A stretch of DNA of 55,133 bases from Ruminococcus sp. (GTDB taxonomy: Bacteria; Bacillota; Clostridia; Oscillospirales; Ruminococcaceae), in the NCBI RefSeq assembly GCF_016287535.1, contig NZ_JAEFAJ010000017.1, positions 1-55,133 of the forward strand, in the 5' to 3' direction. A program made the translations under genes and the position numbers. Shown here piece by piece: positions 16,786-25,562 of this stretch. Numbering within the stretch: the stretch's first letter is position 1; each line of letters opens with the position of its first letter. Under the pieces are notes generated by a model, which was not told where the DNA came from, made no database searches, and saw only the letters and a program-made list of their open reading frames with translations.

Positions 16786-17286
16786 ATGCTCCGCCTAAAA
16801 CCTGCCAACACTGACGATATTGAAAAGGAATACCTCTTCGTCAGGGATATTCCCAAGGACGAAAACGGCTATATAAACGAATACCACGGCATAAGCCGCG
16901 ATGATTTCGTTGATGCGCTGAAGACCATTATCGCAAATTCACAAGGAGAAATGCTTCCGGACGGTTATGTTCCCGCCACATCATACTTTCTGTGGAACGA
17001 TGACGACATCATAGGCAAGCTTGACCTGCGGCACTATCTCTGTGACTCCCTTATAAACGGCGCAGGACACATAGGCTACTACATAGCTCCGGAGCACCGC
17101 GGAAAGGGCTTCGGCACACGCGGTCTCGGACTTATCGCTGATATTGCGCGCAAGGTCATTCTCGAAGAGGAGATATACCTCAGAGTACACAAGGATAATC
17201 CTGCCTCTCTGAAAGCTATGCTAAAAAACGGCGGTTATATACACCACGAAGACGAACAGTCCTATTTTGTACGCATAAAGAAATGA
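16786..17286 (+). CDS. GNAT-family N-acetyltransferase
   Basis: This 166-residue enzyme transfers an acetyl group from acetyl-CoA to an unidentified amine. The acetyl-CoA loop is visible as IAPEHRGKGFGTRG (about 105-118, Q/R-x-x-G-x-G/A), followed by ARKVILEEEIYLRVHKDNPASLKAM, the usual last strand and helix. It is monocistronic, with its own promoter and a shared terminator. The substrate cannot be assigned. Confidence 0.87.
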   Translation: MLRLKPANTDDIEKEYLFVRDIPKDENGYINEYHGISRDDFVDALKTIIANSQGEMLPDGYVPATSYFLWNDDDIIGKLDLRHYLCDSLINGAGHIGYYIAPEHRGKGFGTRGLGLIADIARKVILEEEIYLRVHKDNPASLKAMLKNGGYIHHEDEQSYFVRIKK

Positions 17287-17287
17287 C

Positions 17288-17324
17288 AAAAGCCGGTGTC
17301 TTATTTCAGACATCGGCTTTTTAT
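17288..17324. terminator. Bidirectional terminator between GNAT and ABC permease genes
   Basis: AAAGCCG-G-TGTCT pairs with AGACA-T-CGGCTTT, with A and T runs on both sides, so it can end transcripts from both convergent genes. Confidence 0.75.
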
Positions 17325-17335
17325 ATTTCCGGATA

Positions 17336-18670
17336 TTATTCATATCTGAGAGCCTCGATAGGATCGAGCTTTGCAGCCTTTCCTGCAGGATAGCTTCCGA
17401 AGAATACTCCGATAAGCATAGAGAAGCCCAGCGATATCAGTATAGCCTTTATGGAGGGCTGTATGGAAAGTGCGACAAAATCCTGATATTCCGGCATCTG
17501 ACTAAGAGCATACCTTGCGATATAGCCTATAAGGAAACCGTTGAATATTCCAAGCAGCACCCCGATAATACCGCCTACAAGACAGAGTATTATCGCTTCG
17601 ACTATGAACTGCGTCTTGATATGCCGCCTTTTGGCTCCGAGAGCCTTTCTGACACCTATCTCGCGGGTACGCTCGGTGATGCTCACCAGCATTATGTTCA
17701 TAACTCCTATACCGCCTACAAGAAGTGAAATAGCCGCAATTATGGCAATAACAAGCGTAACTATATTCAGCACCTTGTTTACTATTCCAAGCTCTGTCTG
17801 CGGGTCATAGATCTCTGTCCCCCAGTATTTGTTGTCGCGGTACTTTTCACTGAAGAATTCATCAAGTTCATTAATTGCCTGATCTCTGTCAACAGACATA
17901 TCGTTCAGCATGAAATCAACGCCGTATTCCCCTGAAAACCGTTCATCTGCCCTTATGAGCTTATTTGCGGTATTATAAGGGATATAAACAGGAGTGAACC
18001 TGTCCATAAAATTCGCGGTTGACTGCTGATACTTTTCGAGGATCTTAGGATACTGGAATATACCGACTATCGTAAAATCCGAATCGCATGCTCCGTTTAC
18101 ATCTATACTTATATCGCAGCCGATAGCATTGGCGTTCTCGCTGCCGAAATACTGCTTGACAAATACCTCGGACACAACAATGGCGTGTTTATACAGCTTA
18201 TCGTCTTCCTCAGTTATAGTTCTTCCGCTGAGCATCTTTATCAGGGAATCAGACTTCATCCCACCTTCTGAAACACCGTCTATCCTGACATTAAGCTTAT
18301 TGCCCTTTTTGTTTGTGACATTTCCGGTGCCGCAGGTGTTTGATTTGCATACAAGAAAACGACCGGGATACTTTTCCTCCAGTTCGTCAAGCATATTCTC
18401 GGTGATATAATCATCCTCCGTCATATCTCTGTAGGAATACCCATCATCGTCATCGGAGCTGCCGCGTTTGAAGCGGTACTCGACTGAGAAGGTCTGACCG
18501 CCCAGCTTGTTGAAGGAATTGGCAAGGGTCTTTTTCAGCGAAGTACCCAGGGTAGTGATCGTTATAACAGCACATATACCGATGATTATGCCAAGCATGG
18601 TCAGTATTGACCTCATCTTGTTCGATTTCAGTGAAGCAAAGGCAAGACGAACATTTTCAAAGAAGAACAT
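17336..18670 (-). CDS. MacB-like ABC transporter permease (FtsX/ABC3 domain)
   Basis: The 444-residue permease is encoded in its own chain, separate from the ATPase. It has an N-terminal membrane helix (about 18-38), a large extracytoplasmic MacB-type periplasmic core domain, and three C-terminal helices (about 315-440). GVRKALGAKRRHIKTQF is the conserved coupling region of the FtsX family. I start it at ATG 18670 (MFFFEN...), which overlaps the ATPase stop by 14 bp as a coupled gene, rather than at the ATG 30 bp upstream. With the ATPase and membrane-fusion protein it should form an efflux or peptide-export system. Confidence 0.92.
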   Translation of the reverse strand: MFFFENVRLAFASLKSNKMRSILTMLGIIIGICAVITITTLGTSLKKTLANSFNKLGGQTFSVEYRFKRGSSDDDDGYSYRDMTEDDYITENMLDELEEKYPGRFLVCKSNTCGTGNVTNKKGNKLNVRIDGVSEGGMKSDSLIKMLSGRTITEEDDKLYKHAIVVSEVFVKQYFGSENANAIGCDISIDVNGACDSDFTIVGIFQYPKILEKYQQSTANFMDRFTPVYIPYNTANKLIRADERFSGEYGVDFMLNDMSVDRDQAINELDEFFSEKYRDNKYWGTEIYDPQTELGIVNKVLNIVTLVIAIIAAISLLVGGIGVMNIMLVSITERTREIGVRKALGAKRRHIKTQFIVEAIILCLVGGIIGVLLGIFNGFLIGYIARYALSQMPEYQDFVALSIQPSIKAILISLGFSMLIGVFFGSYPAGKAAKLDPIEALRYE

Positions 18671-19376
18671 TTTCGTCACCAGCCTTTCCCGTATCATCAA
18701 CGATACGTCCGTCGCTGAGAGTGATTATCCTTTCAGTCTCGGAAGCAAGCTCGCTGCTGTGTGTGATAAGGATTATGGTCTTGTGCTCCTCCTCATGGAG
18801 CCTGTGGAAAATATCCATGACCATATGACCTGTCGCGGAGTCAAGAGCGCCTGTAGGCTCATCGGCAAGTATTATGGAGGGTTCGTTGGCGATAGCTCTT
18901 GCTATGGCGATCCTCTGCTTCTGACCGCCCGAAAGCTCGTTTGGATTATGGGTAGCTCTGTCGCTCATATCCACCATCTCAAGCAGCTTCTCAGCACGCT
19001 TTCTGCGTTCTCTTTTTCCTATCCCTGCATATAGCATCGGGAGCTCCACATTTTCTATGGCATTTGTACGTGATACGAGATTGAAGTTCTGAAAAACGAA
19101 CCCTATCTCCTTGTTTCTGATCGCACTCAGCTCGGAATCGTTGAGCTGTGATATATCGGAGCCGTTGAGCATATATATGCCCTCTGTCGGGCGGTCGAGG
19201 GCTCCTATTATATTCATGAGGGTACTCTTTCCCGAACCGGAAGGGCCTACTATCGAAGCAAACTCGCCCTCACGCACCTTCATGTCCAGTCCGTGAAGTA
19301 TTTCCAGCTCGTTGGGCATACCGATATAAAACCTCTTGAATATCCCCTGCATTGAGATAACATTTCTCATCGGCAT
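18657..19376 (-). CDS. MacB/LolD-type ABC transporter ATPase
   Basis: This 239-residue ATPase drives the adjacent FtsX-type permease. Walker A is GPSGSGKST (about 43-51). The Q-loop is VFQNFNLVSRTNAIENVELP, the signature is LSGGQKQR, and Walker B is ILADEPTGALD with the H-loop ITHSSEL. These are diagnostic of the LolD/MacB/SalX subgroup. Its ATG shares one base with the stop codon of the membrane-fusion gene, and GGAGGAATA supplies the ribosome site. Confidence 0.96.
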   Translation of the reverse strand: MPMRNVISMQGIFKRFYIGMPNELEILHGLDMKVREGEFASIVGPSGSGKSTLMNIIGALDRPTEGIYMLNGSDISQLNDSELSAIRNKEIGFVFQNFNLVSRTNAIENVELPMLYAGIGKRERRKRAEKLLEMVDMSDRATHNPNELSGGQKQRIAIARAIANEPSIILADEPTGALDSATGHMVMDIFHRLHEEEHKTIILITHSSELASETERIITLSDGRIVDDTGKAGDENVLL

Positions 19377-20821
19377 TATTCCTCCGGTACCCTGAGTTCA
19401 ATGATATCGCCGTCAATTACGCCATAAGGATCTGTAACGACTATATCGCCTTCCATTAAGCTGCCTGAAGTTATCTCGGTATAGTAATCACCCACGAAGC
19501 CCACTGAAACACTGCGCTTGGACAATACATACTTTCCATCCTCAGCCGGAGTTGCAACGTATACGAAATACCCCTCGTTTTCTCCGCCTGAAATGGCGTC
19601 ATACGGTACACTAAGCACATTTTCGCGCTTGTCGAGTATTATCTTTACTTTTGCAGACATTCCTATGAGCAGACCGCTCTCCTTGTCATCAATGCTGACC
19701 TCCACGGTATATCCGCCCATTCTTGCCTCGGCGCTGTTTGAGGAAATTATCCTTTCGATACGTTTTACAGTACCTTTGATGATCTTGTCCTCGGTAGCGC
19801 TCGTCTTTATCTCTGCCTCCATACCCTCGCTCAGCTTCAGGATATCGGACTCGCTGACCTTACCCGCAACTACAAGCTCGTCCGTATTTTCAACAGTCAT
19901 GATGTTCACTGATTCCGGAACGCTTCCCTCGGAAATATTCAGCTCTGTAACAACTCCGCCCTTCTCAGCCTTTACCACGCATTTTTCAATTCTTTCAGCA
20001 AGCTCGGCAAGCTGTTTATCAGCAGAATTATCAGATATACTGTACTTCTCGGCGTCGATAGCGTCCTGAGCGGACTGCACGAGCTCATCACCAGATTTTA
20101 CAGCCTGATTATATGCTTCATTTGCACTGTTTATAGCCTCGTCATATTCGGGAAGAGCTTCCTTCATTGTTTCGAGGAGCGTATCTGCCGATGAAAGCTT
20201 TGTATCAAGCGCCTTATACGCCTTCTCCAGCTGAGCGGAGTCTTCATCTCCCGCATTTACCCATGCCATGTATGCTTCATTTACAGCTGCGCTGAGCTCA
20301 TTGTACTCTGCGACCTTTCTGTTATACTCATCATAGGCTCTGTCGCGCTTTTCAACGGCAGTATTTATCGCTTTCTGAGCCTTGGAAATAAGCTCTCTTC
20401 TCTGTTCCTTAGCTTTATTGAGCTGACGGACAGTGAGATCATGGCTGTGCTGTTCAGCACCTGCCGCCTTCTCGTTATTCTTCACCATAGCGTCATATTC
20501 CTCTTTGAGCTTTGTACTGTCAAACTCACAGAGGATATCGCCTGCCTTGACACTGTCTCCGACCTTCACATTGAGTTTTTTTACCTTCAGTGTCGGATCA
20601 GCGGTTATTATCAGCTTATCGCTGCTCGATATTGATCCCGACATATTTGAATAGTTTACAAGATCCTGACATTTTACCCTGCCGCACGTATCTGAACGAA
20701 AAGACATCTTTGATGCTGCGCCTCGTATGGCGTTTCTTACAAAAAACGCTATTCCTCCTATTATGAGCAGCACAACAAGAAGGATTATTATCCCCTTTAT
20801 TCTTTTTCCTCTTTTTTCCAT
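19376..20821 (-). CDS. Membrane-fusion (HlyD/MacA-like) subunit of an ABC exporter
   Basis: The 481-residue protein has one N-terminal membrane helix (about 8-28) and an extracellular part. A first lipoyl half (LKVKKLNVKVGDSVKAGDILCEFD, about 73-96) is followed by a long alpha-hairpin coiled coil (about 105-265), the second lipoyl half (KAEKGGVVTELNISEGS) and beta-barrel domains. This is the standard RND/HlyD layout. In Gram-positives such proteins partner with a separate MacB-type ATPase and permease, which are the next two genes. It is the first gene of the three-gene operon, with AGGAGAG before the ATG. Confidence 0.92.
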   Translation of the reverse strand: MEKRGKRIKGIIILLVVLLIIGGIAFFVRNAIRGAASKMSFRSDTCGRVKCQDLVNYSNMSGSISSSDKLIITADPTLKVKKLNVKVGDSVKAGDILCEFDSTKLKEEYDAMVKNNEKAAGAEQHSHDLTVRQLNKAKEQRRELISKAQKAINTAVEKRDRAYDEYNRKVAEYNELSAAVNEAYMAWVNAGDEDSAQLEKAYKALDTKLSSADTLLETMKEALPEYDEAINSANEAYNQAVKSGDELVQSAQDAIDAEKYSISDNSADKQLAELAERIEKCVVKAEKGGVVTELNISEGSVPESVNIMTVENTDELVVAGKVSESDILKLSEGMEAEIKTSATEDKIIKGTVKRIERIISSNSAEARMGGYTVEVSIDDKESGLLIGMSAKVKIILDKRENVLSVPYDAISGGENEGYFVYVATPAEDGKYVLSKRSVSVGFVGDYYTEITSGSLMEGDIVVTDPYGVIDGDIIELRVPEE

Positions 20822-20867
20822 TTCATTCTCTCCTTCTGCCGGAAGTCAAGTTATTGAACACATACTA

Positions 20868-20879
20868 ATTACCGGTAAT
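20868..20879. promoter_or_regulatory. 12-bp perfect palindrome, candidate operator of the exporter operon
   Basis: ATTACCGGTAAT is fully self-complementary and starts 4 bp past the -10 element, covering the expected transcription start. A dimeric repressor site is likely. The operon itself encodes no regulator. Confidence 0.5.
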
Positions 20880-20882
20880 CTA

Positions 20883-20911
20883 ATAATAACATATTTTCAT
20901 TGCAACGTCAA
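20883..20911 (-). promoter_or_regulatory. Promoter of the MacAB-like exporter operon
   Basis: Minus strand: TTGACG (20911-20906), 17 bp, TATTAT (20888-20883). Confidence 0.75.
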
Positions 20912-20930
20912 TGATTTTTACATCTACAGC

Positions 20931-20967
20931 AAAGACCGCCTGTGCCATTGCGGCGCAGGCGGTCTTT
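20931..20967 (-). terminator. Strong hairpin after the EAL gene
   Basis: A 15-16-bp GC-rich stem (AAAGACCGCCTG with CAGGCGGTCTTT plus inner GC pairs) and short loop, 20 nt after the EAL stop. The U tract is poor, so efficiency is uncertain. Confidence 0.65.
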
Positions 20968-20986
20968 AATCATCATCAAAGCTGTT

Positions 20987-22897
20987 TTATACGTGCAGCA
21001 GGAACTTTGTGAGTTCCTCGATAGGTATCGGTTTTGAATACTTGTACCCCTGGAGATACTGCGCCATCATAAGCTTGCAGCGGTCCTCGTCATACTCGTT
21101 CTCAACGCCTTCAAACAGTATGGAATACTTCAGGTCATGAAACATATTCGCAAAGGTCTTGACCATATACTGCGATGAAGAATTCTTCAGTGATTCGATC
21201 AGCAGAGAACGGTCAAACTTGATTATATCAAAGGGTATTTCCATGATACGCTCAAAGTTGGAATAGCCGGTACCGAAATCATCGAGATAGAACTTTATGC
21301 CAAGATCCTGCAGCTGCAGAACACGCTGCTTCATAAGATTGAAGTCAGCCTCGCTCCGGCTCTCGGTTATCTCTACCGCGATCTTTCCGTATTCGATACT
21401 GTTTTTCTCGATAATGCTCTTGACCTCGTCACAGAACGAATCATATCTCAGGTCAATGGCTGAAAAGTTTACGGAAATACGCTTTACGATATATCCGTCA
21501 GTAAGGAAGCGGCGCAACGCGGCGCAGGTCTTGTTGAGGATTATCATACTCAGGTTATGGATAAGGTTGAACTGTTCAGCCAGCGGTATGAACTGATCCG
21601 GGAATACCATTCCGGTCTTTTCGAGCTTCAGCCTCATCAAAGCCTCTGCCGTATCATACTGTCCCGTATTTATATTCAGAACAGGCTGACAGTAGACAAG
21701 TACACGCGGATCCGAGAGATCCTTCTTCGCTGCTATATCCTCAAGCTGAGTAAGGATATAATTCTTGTCGTAGTAATCCTTTATATCACTGTCATTGATT
21801 CGCACAACAGAATTGAACGGCATTTTCATGTCAGTATAATCAATGATGTTATGATAATCGTTTACATCTGTTACAGCGTCAGACGATTCCATGATTATGA
21901 TCTTGTAATCTATGTTGAACTTTGAATAGCTCTCAGAGAAATTACTGAGCATTTTATCGATTATCTTTTCATAATCGCTGTTCTTCTGCTTTGTAAATGT
22001 AAGAACAAAGCAGTCGTTCGGGAAGCTGTAAAGTATAGACTTTTTGATATTGACGCGGAAGAAATCCATAAATTCCGCCTTCAGTACCGGAGACTTGGCG
22101 ATATATACCGAAAATCCCGGCATATGGCAGCACATTATCACCATTTCGTTTCCCTTTGCGAGATTATCCTTTACCTCATCTGTAAAGAATTCGCCGGATA
22201 CAGCTCCTGTATCGGTATTGTAGGGATTTGAATGGAACAGGAAAATGATGCTGATTATCGGCAGCAGACAGCATATCGTAGTATAGGAGATCTGCTTGAA
22301 TATGCCCTGTATGCACAAAAGAAGATTTGACATCACAAGAACGCTGAGAATTCCCGTAAAGACCCTCATAAGCAGTCTTTTTCTGTATTTTATGAGCATA
22401 TAGATCATATTGACCGCAAACACAACATAGAGTATCTCAAAGAAGTCAAGGCCCGCATTATACTCATGCTTTTTATTTATGTAGAAGCCTATCTTTAACA
22501 CTGACGCCGTGATATCGAGCAGAATGGTAAAAATTATTATAAAGGCAATAGCTATCCTCGATCTTTTCTTGTCCTTAGGCATCAGCCAGAGCGAACCCTG
22601 TACATATCTTATGTAAAGGAACATCGTCATGGAAAGGCAGACATGATGCAGCATACGCATCGTATAGATAAACGCCGGCACCACATTCTTCTTTACAAGA
22701 TATGTCTGCATGAAGATGTTTGCCGAAGCAGCTATCAGCATGAAAGAAAGGATATGCATGATTATTAGGAATCTGTCCTTCTCTTTCCTCAGATATGTCT
22801 GTTTTACCAGTATAATCATTATTATGCACAGCGAAAGAGCAATTATATCGCCGACAGGAGTATAACTTCCAATATTAAGATCCGATTTCGCAAACAT
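20987..22897 (-). CDS. Membrane-bound EAL-domain cyclic-di-GMP phosphodiesterase
   Basis: The 636-residue protein has about seven N-terminal membrane helices (residues 15-230), a middle domain of GGDEF-like size with no GGDEF motif (about 240-385), and a C-terminal EAL domain (about 400-636). Catalytic motifs are intact: EALMRL, NFS, ITES, DDFGTGYSN, KFDRSLL, FEGVE and QGYKYSKPIP. It should hydrolyse c-di-GMP to pGpG. I place the start at ATG 22897, after GGGGGGGTGG. The upstream in-frame ATG at 22987 lies in front of the promoter and cannot be transcribed from it. Confidence 0.93.
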   Translation of the reverse strand: MFAKSDLNIGSYTPVGDIIALSLCIIMIILVKQTYLRKEKDRFLIIMHILSFMLIAASANIFMQTYLVKKNVVPAFIYTMRMLHHVCLSMTMFLYIRYVQGSLWLMPKDKKRSRIAIAFIIIFTILLDITASVLKIGFYINKKHEYNAGLDFFEILYVVFAVNMIYMLIKYRKRLLMRVFTGILSVLVMSNLLLCIQGIFKQISYTTICCLLPIISIIFLFHSNPYNTDTGAVSGEFFTDEVKDNLAKGNEMVIMCCHMPGFSVYIAKSPVLKAEFMDFFRVNIKKSILYSFPNDCFVLTFTKQKNSDYEKIIDKMLSNFSESYSKFNIDYKIIIMESSDAVTDVNDYHNIIDYTDMKMPFNSVVRINDSDIKDYYDKNYILTQLEDIAAKKDLSDPRVLVYCQPVLNINTGQYDTAEALMRLKLEKTGMVFPDQFIPLAEQFNLIHNLSMIILNKTCAALRRFLTDGYIVKRISVNFSAIDLRYDSFCDEVKSIIEKNSIEYGKIAVEITESRSEADFNLMKQRVLQLQDLGIKFYLDDFGTGYSNFERIMEIPFDIIKFDRSLLIESLKNSSSQYMVKTFANMFHDLKYSILFEGVENEYDEDRCKLMMAQYLQGYKYSKPIPIEELTKFLLHV

Positions 22898-22955
22898 ATT
22901 TCCACCCCCCCTGTGAAAAAAGTCGCACCTGTCTAATACTTTTGCACACACATAT

Positions 22956-22984
22956 ATTATAACATTTTCCATTAAAAAAGTCAA
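22956..22984 (-). promoter_or_regulatory. Promoter of the EAL gene
   Basis: Minus strand: TTGACT (22984-22979), 17 bp, TATAAT (22961-22956), about 60 nt before the chosen start. It decides against the longer reading frame. Confidence 0.8.
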
Positions 22985-23075
22985 CATAAAAGCAAAAAAA
23001 TGACAGATATTATTTATTCTCAGAAGAAATGATGTTATTATTGCACAAAAATCAACTACAAGGATTGTTGCCTTC

Positions 23076-23906
23076 CTACAACTCCGGACCGTTTTTGAAC
23101 AGCTTCATCATCTCGTTTGTAAGACTGTGCTCATAGGGCTGAAGCTCTATATCCTCCCTGGCGACCCACTGAGCATATCTGAGCTCGGATTCGTCCATTT
23201 TTATTGTATCTTCTCCGTCAACATCGCAGAAAAATCCCACAAGAAGATCAGAAGCCATTCCCCATGGCTGAGACTTGTAGTAGCGGATATTCTTTACGCG
23301 GAGCCCTGCTTCCTCCATAACCTCGCGCTCCACAGTCTGTTCAAGTGTCTCTCCTATCTCAGTAAATCCGGCTATCAGGGCATTATGCGCAAAACCTCTC
23401 CTGTAGCGTGTTATCAGTATCCTGTCCCCGTTTATGACTCCGACTATCACAGCGGGATTTATCCTCGGATATACCTTGTTTCCGCATTCAGGGCACACCA
23501 TTGCTCTTTCAATGGTATCACGCACCATTGCTCCGCCGCACTTTCCGCAGTATTTGCTGCTGCCGTACCACTGAGCAAGATGGAAAGCTGTAAACGCAGC
23601 AAAAAGGTATTTTCCGCTGCACCTGTCCCTCAGCTCGCGGATAGTATAATAGCCGAAGCCGCCTTCAGCTTCAGCCGGGCACCCATCAGCGGCAAGGAAG
23701 AAGAATTCATCGTCAACAGAAAACAGATATGTCATTCTTTCCTTATCTATTGAAACCGGACGCGGAAACAGAACATCTCCGCCGCTTGCATCTGCAAACA
23801 TCCTTCCGTCCCTGAAATATATCACAAAGCTGTTTTCAGGCTTCGCTTTGTCGTTTGTGTCATGGTAGCCGTTATCGAGCCTGCACGGAAAAATATCCTG
23901 TATCAT
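23076..23906 (-). CDS. nudC: NADH pyrophosphatase / NAD-decapping Nudix hydrolase NudC
   Basis: The 276-residue enzyme cleaves NAD(H) to NMN(H) and AMP, and family members remove NAD caps from RNA. Visible features in order are the zinc ribbon CxxC...CxxC (CGKCGG and CPECG), the Nudix box GFTEIGETLEQ...REVMEEAG, and the NudC-specific SQPW motif (SQPWGMASDLL; the usual PFPxS is changed to GMASD). I start at ATG 23906, after AAAGGAGAG, instead of 42 bp upstream. Single gene with its own promoter. Confidence 0.92.
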   Translation of the reverse strand: MIQDIFPCRLDNGYHDTNDKAKPENSFVIYFRDGRMFADASGGDVLFPRPVSIDKERMTYLFSVDDEFFFLAADGCPAEAEGGFGYYTIRELRDRCSGKYLFAAFTAFHLAQWYGSSKYCGKCGGAMVRDTIERAMVCPECGNKVYPRINPAVIVGVINGDRILITRYRRGFAHNALIAGFTEIGETLEQTVEREVMEEAGLRVKNIRYYKSQPWGMASDLLVGFFCDVDGEDTIKMDESELRYAQWVAREDIELQPYEHSLTNEMMKLFKNGPEL

Positions 23907-23939
23907 ATATATACTCTCCTTTTTCTGAACGATAGGATA

Positions 23940-23968
23940 ATTATACAATATACGAAAAGGAACGTCAA
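23940..23968 (-). promoter_or_regulatory. Promoter of nudC
   Basis: Minus strand: TTGACG (23968-23963), 17 bp, TATAAT (23945-23940), about 30 nt before the start codon. The extended upstream frame begins inside it. Confidence 0.78.
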
Positions 23969-24085
23969 CCCCTTATAGCTTGCCTGCTGCTTGTATAGTC
24001 AGCGGTTTTATATTATAAAATCGGAGCAAAATCTGCTATATTTACGGCTGAAATAATTGTTATGCTACTATCGCTCAGCGGCAGC

Positions 24086-24114
24086 TTGAATTGTTAACAA
24101 TTATATGTTATAAT
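24086..24114 (+). promoter_or_regulatory. Promoter of the two-gene GNAT operon
   Basis: TTGAAT (24086-24091), 17 bp, TATAAT (24109-24114). The palindrome TTGTTAACAA (24091-24100) fills the spacer and could be a regulator site. Confidence 0.75.
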
Positions 24115-24146
24115 ATATGTAACAAATTCGTGAGGAGTTCTTTACA

Positions 24147-24692
24147 ATGCGTCACAGTGGTACAAAAGCCATAGATACACCGCACCTTCTGCTGCGCAGA
24201 TTTGAAGCCGGAGACCTCGGCGATATGCTTCACGGCTGGGCTTCCGAGACCTCAGTACAGACCGAATACGGAGAGCCTGTCTACACCACAGCCGATGAGG
24301 TGCAGGGGCTTCTTGACAGATACATGAACGGATATGAGTCTGACAGCTTTTACAGGTGGGCTGTCATAGAAAAATCAAGCGGCAGGAATATCGGTCAGAT
24401 AGCCTTCTGCAGAGTATATGAGGAAATCCGCACCGCAGAGATAGAATACTGCATTGGGTCCGCATTTCAGGGACACGGCTATGCCGGTGAAGCGCTCTCA
24501 GCAGTAATATCATATACATTCAGAAATACCGGCTTTAAAAGGCTTGAAGCCTATCACCGCGCGGAAAACCGCAAATCGGGACGGGTACTGGAAAAGTCGG
24601 AAATGATAAAAACCGACAACGTCGAACGATTCAGACAGCAGGGCATTATCCCTGACGGTGAGGTATGCTACTGCATAGAAAAAGCTGAATAA
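24147..24692 (+). CDS. RimJ/RimL-type GNAT acetyltransferase
   Basis: The 181-residue protein matches the RimJ/RimL branch. It starts with a T-P-H-L-L-L-R-R-F beta strand, has the acetyl-CoA loop GSAFQGHGYAGEA (about 112-124), and ends with GFKRLEAYHRAENRKSGRVLEKS, where Asn and Ser residues position the substrate amine in this family. The target (protein N-terminus or small molecule) is not predictable. First gene of a two-gene unit. Confidence 0.85.
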   Translation: MRHSGTKAIDTPHLLLRRFEAGDLGDMLHGWASETSVQTEYGEPVYTTADEVQGLLDRYMNGYESDSFYRWAVIEKSSGRNIGQIAFCRVYEEIRTAEIEYCIGSAFQGHGYAGEALSAVISYTFRNTGFKRLEAYHRAENRKSGRVLEKSEMIKTDNVERFRQQGIIPDGEVCYCIEKAE

Positions 24693-24703
24693 GGAGGTAT
24701 GCT

Positions 24704-25252
24704 ATGAAACTCAATTTCACCAAGCTGAAGCCAAGCAGTCCCGATTTCCGCAGGATAAAACAGCTTTATATGAGAGCCTTTCCCGATGATGAACGCGCTC
24801 CCTTCCTTATGCTCGTACTTAAAGCCAAGAAGAAAAATGTAGACTTCTGGTCTGTCCGCTGCAATGACGAATGGGCAGGTTTTCTCTATATCGTAAACTA
24901 CCGCGACCTCTCCTACATTTTCTATCTTGCCGTATCAGAGGAATGCCGCGGAAGAGGTATCGGCAGTGCTGTACTGCAGAATGCGCAGAAGCTCTACAAG
25001 GGCAGAAGGCTTTTTCTTGCCATTGAACAGCTGGATGAAAATTCAGAAAACTACGCCGAACGTGTCAGCCGCCGCAATTTCTACCTGCGCAACGGTTTTA
25101 AAGAGCTCCATAAGAAGCTCCGCGAGGGTAAGGTCACATATGAGATACTCGGCACGGGCGGAGATGTAGAGGGCGACGAATACGTAGCTCTTATGAAGTC
25201 CTACGCAGGAAGCATACTCTCAAAGCTGTTCACCATGGAATTTGTGGACTGA
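24704..25252 (+). CDS. GNAT-family N-acetyltransferase
   Basis: The 182-residue enzyme has the acetyl-CoA motif EECRGRGIGSAVL (about 80-92) and a typical N-x-x-N-Y-x-x-R-x-x-R-R-N-F-Y-x-x-N-G-F segment (about 112-135). It differs from the preceding GNAT and is not a recent duplicate. AAGGAGGT in the 11-bp gap sets the start. Substrate unknown. Confidence 0.85.
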   Translation: MKLNFTKLKPSSPDFRRIKQLYMRAFPDDERAPFLMLVLKAKKKNVDFWSVRCNDEWAGFLYIVNYRDLSYIFYLAVSEECRGRGIGSAVLQNAQKLYKGRRLFLAIEQLDENSENYAERVSRRNFYLRNGFKELHKKLREGKVTYEILGTGGDVEGDEYVALMKSYAGSILSKLFTMEFVD

Positions 25253-25325
25253 ACACCATTACAGCAAAACAGCCCTGAAGCTAAATACGGAACTTTATAA
25301 AGAAGTTTTTACATAAGCTATTGAG

Positions 25326-25359
25326 GAAGGACCTATTTTTCAAAAGGGTCCTTCTTCTT
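25326..25359 (+). terminator. Terminator of the GNAT pair
   Basis: GAAGGACC pairs with GGTCCTTC around an A/T loop, followed by TTCTT. The 70 bp before it hold no recognisable gene. Confidence 0.7.
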
Positions 25360-25421
25360 GATTCAGGGATCATACCACAGAAGCACTTTGTGTCAACAAC
25401 GAAAGAAATCGTTTTTTATTC

Positions 25422-25450
25422 TTGCAATATCGGAAATAATGTGTTACAAT
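25422..25450 (+). promoter_or_regulatory. Promoter of the VanY-type gene
   Basis: TTGCAA (25422-25427), 17 bp, TACAAT (25445-25450), giving a ~105-nt leader. Confidence 0.68.
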
Positions 25451-25562
25451 GAGAATATAGAAGTCTATTTATGTCATTAAACATCTGTATCTTTTGTATT
25501 TGCTGCGAAAGATACTGACAGAAGGCGGTAATGCATTTGAGCCGCCAAAGGAGGATATAAAA

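Noticed and set aside
22898..22987. Longer N-terminus for the EAL protein
   Set aside because: It would start within the -35 of the gene's own consensus promoter. ATG 22897 has a GGGGG site.
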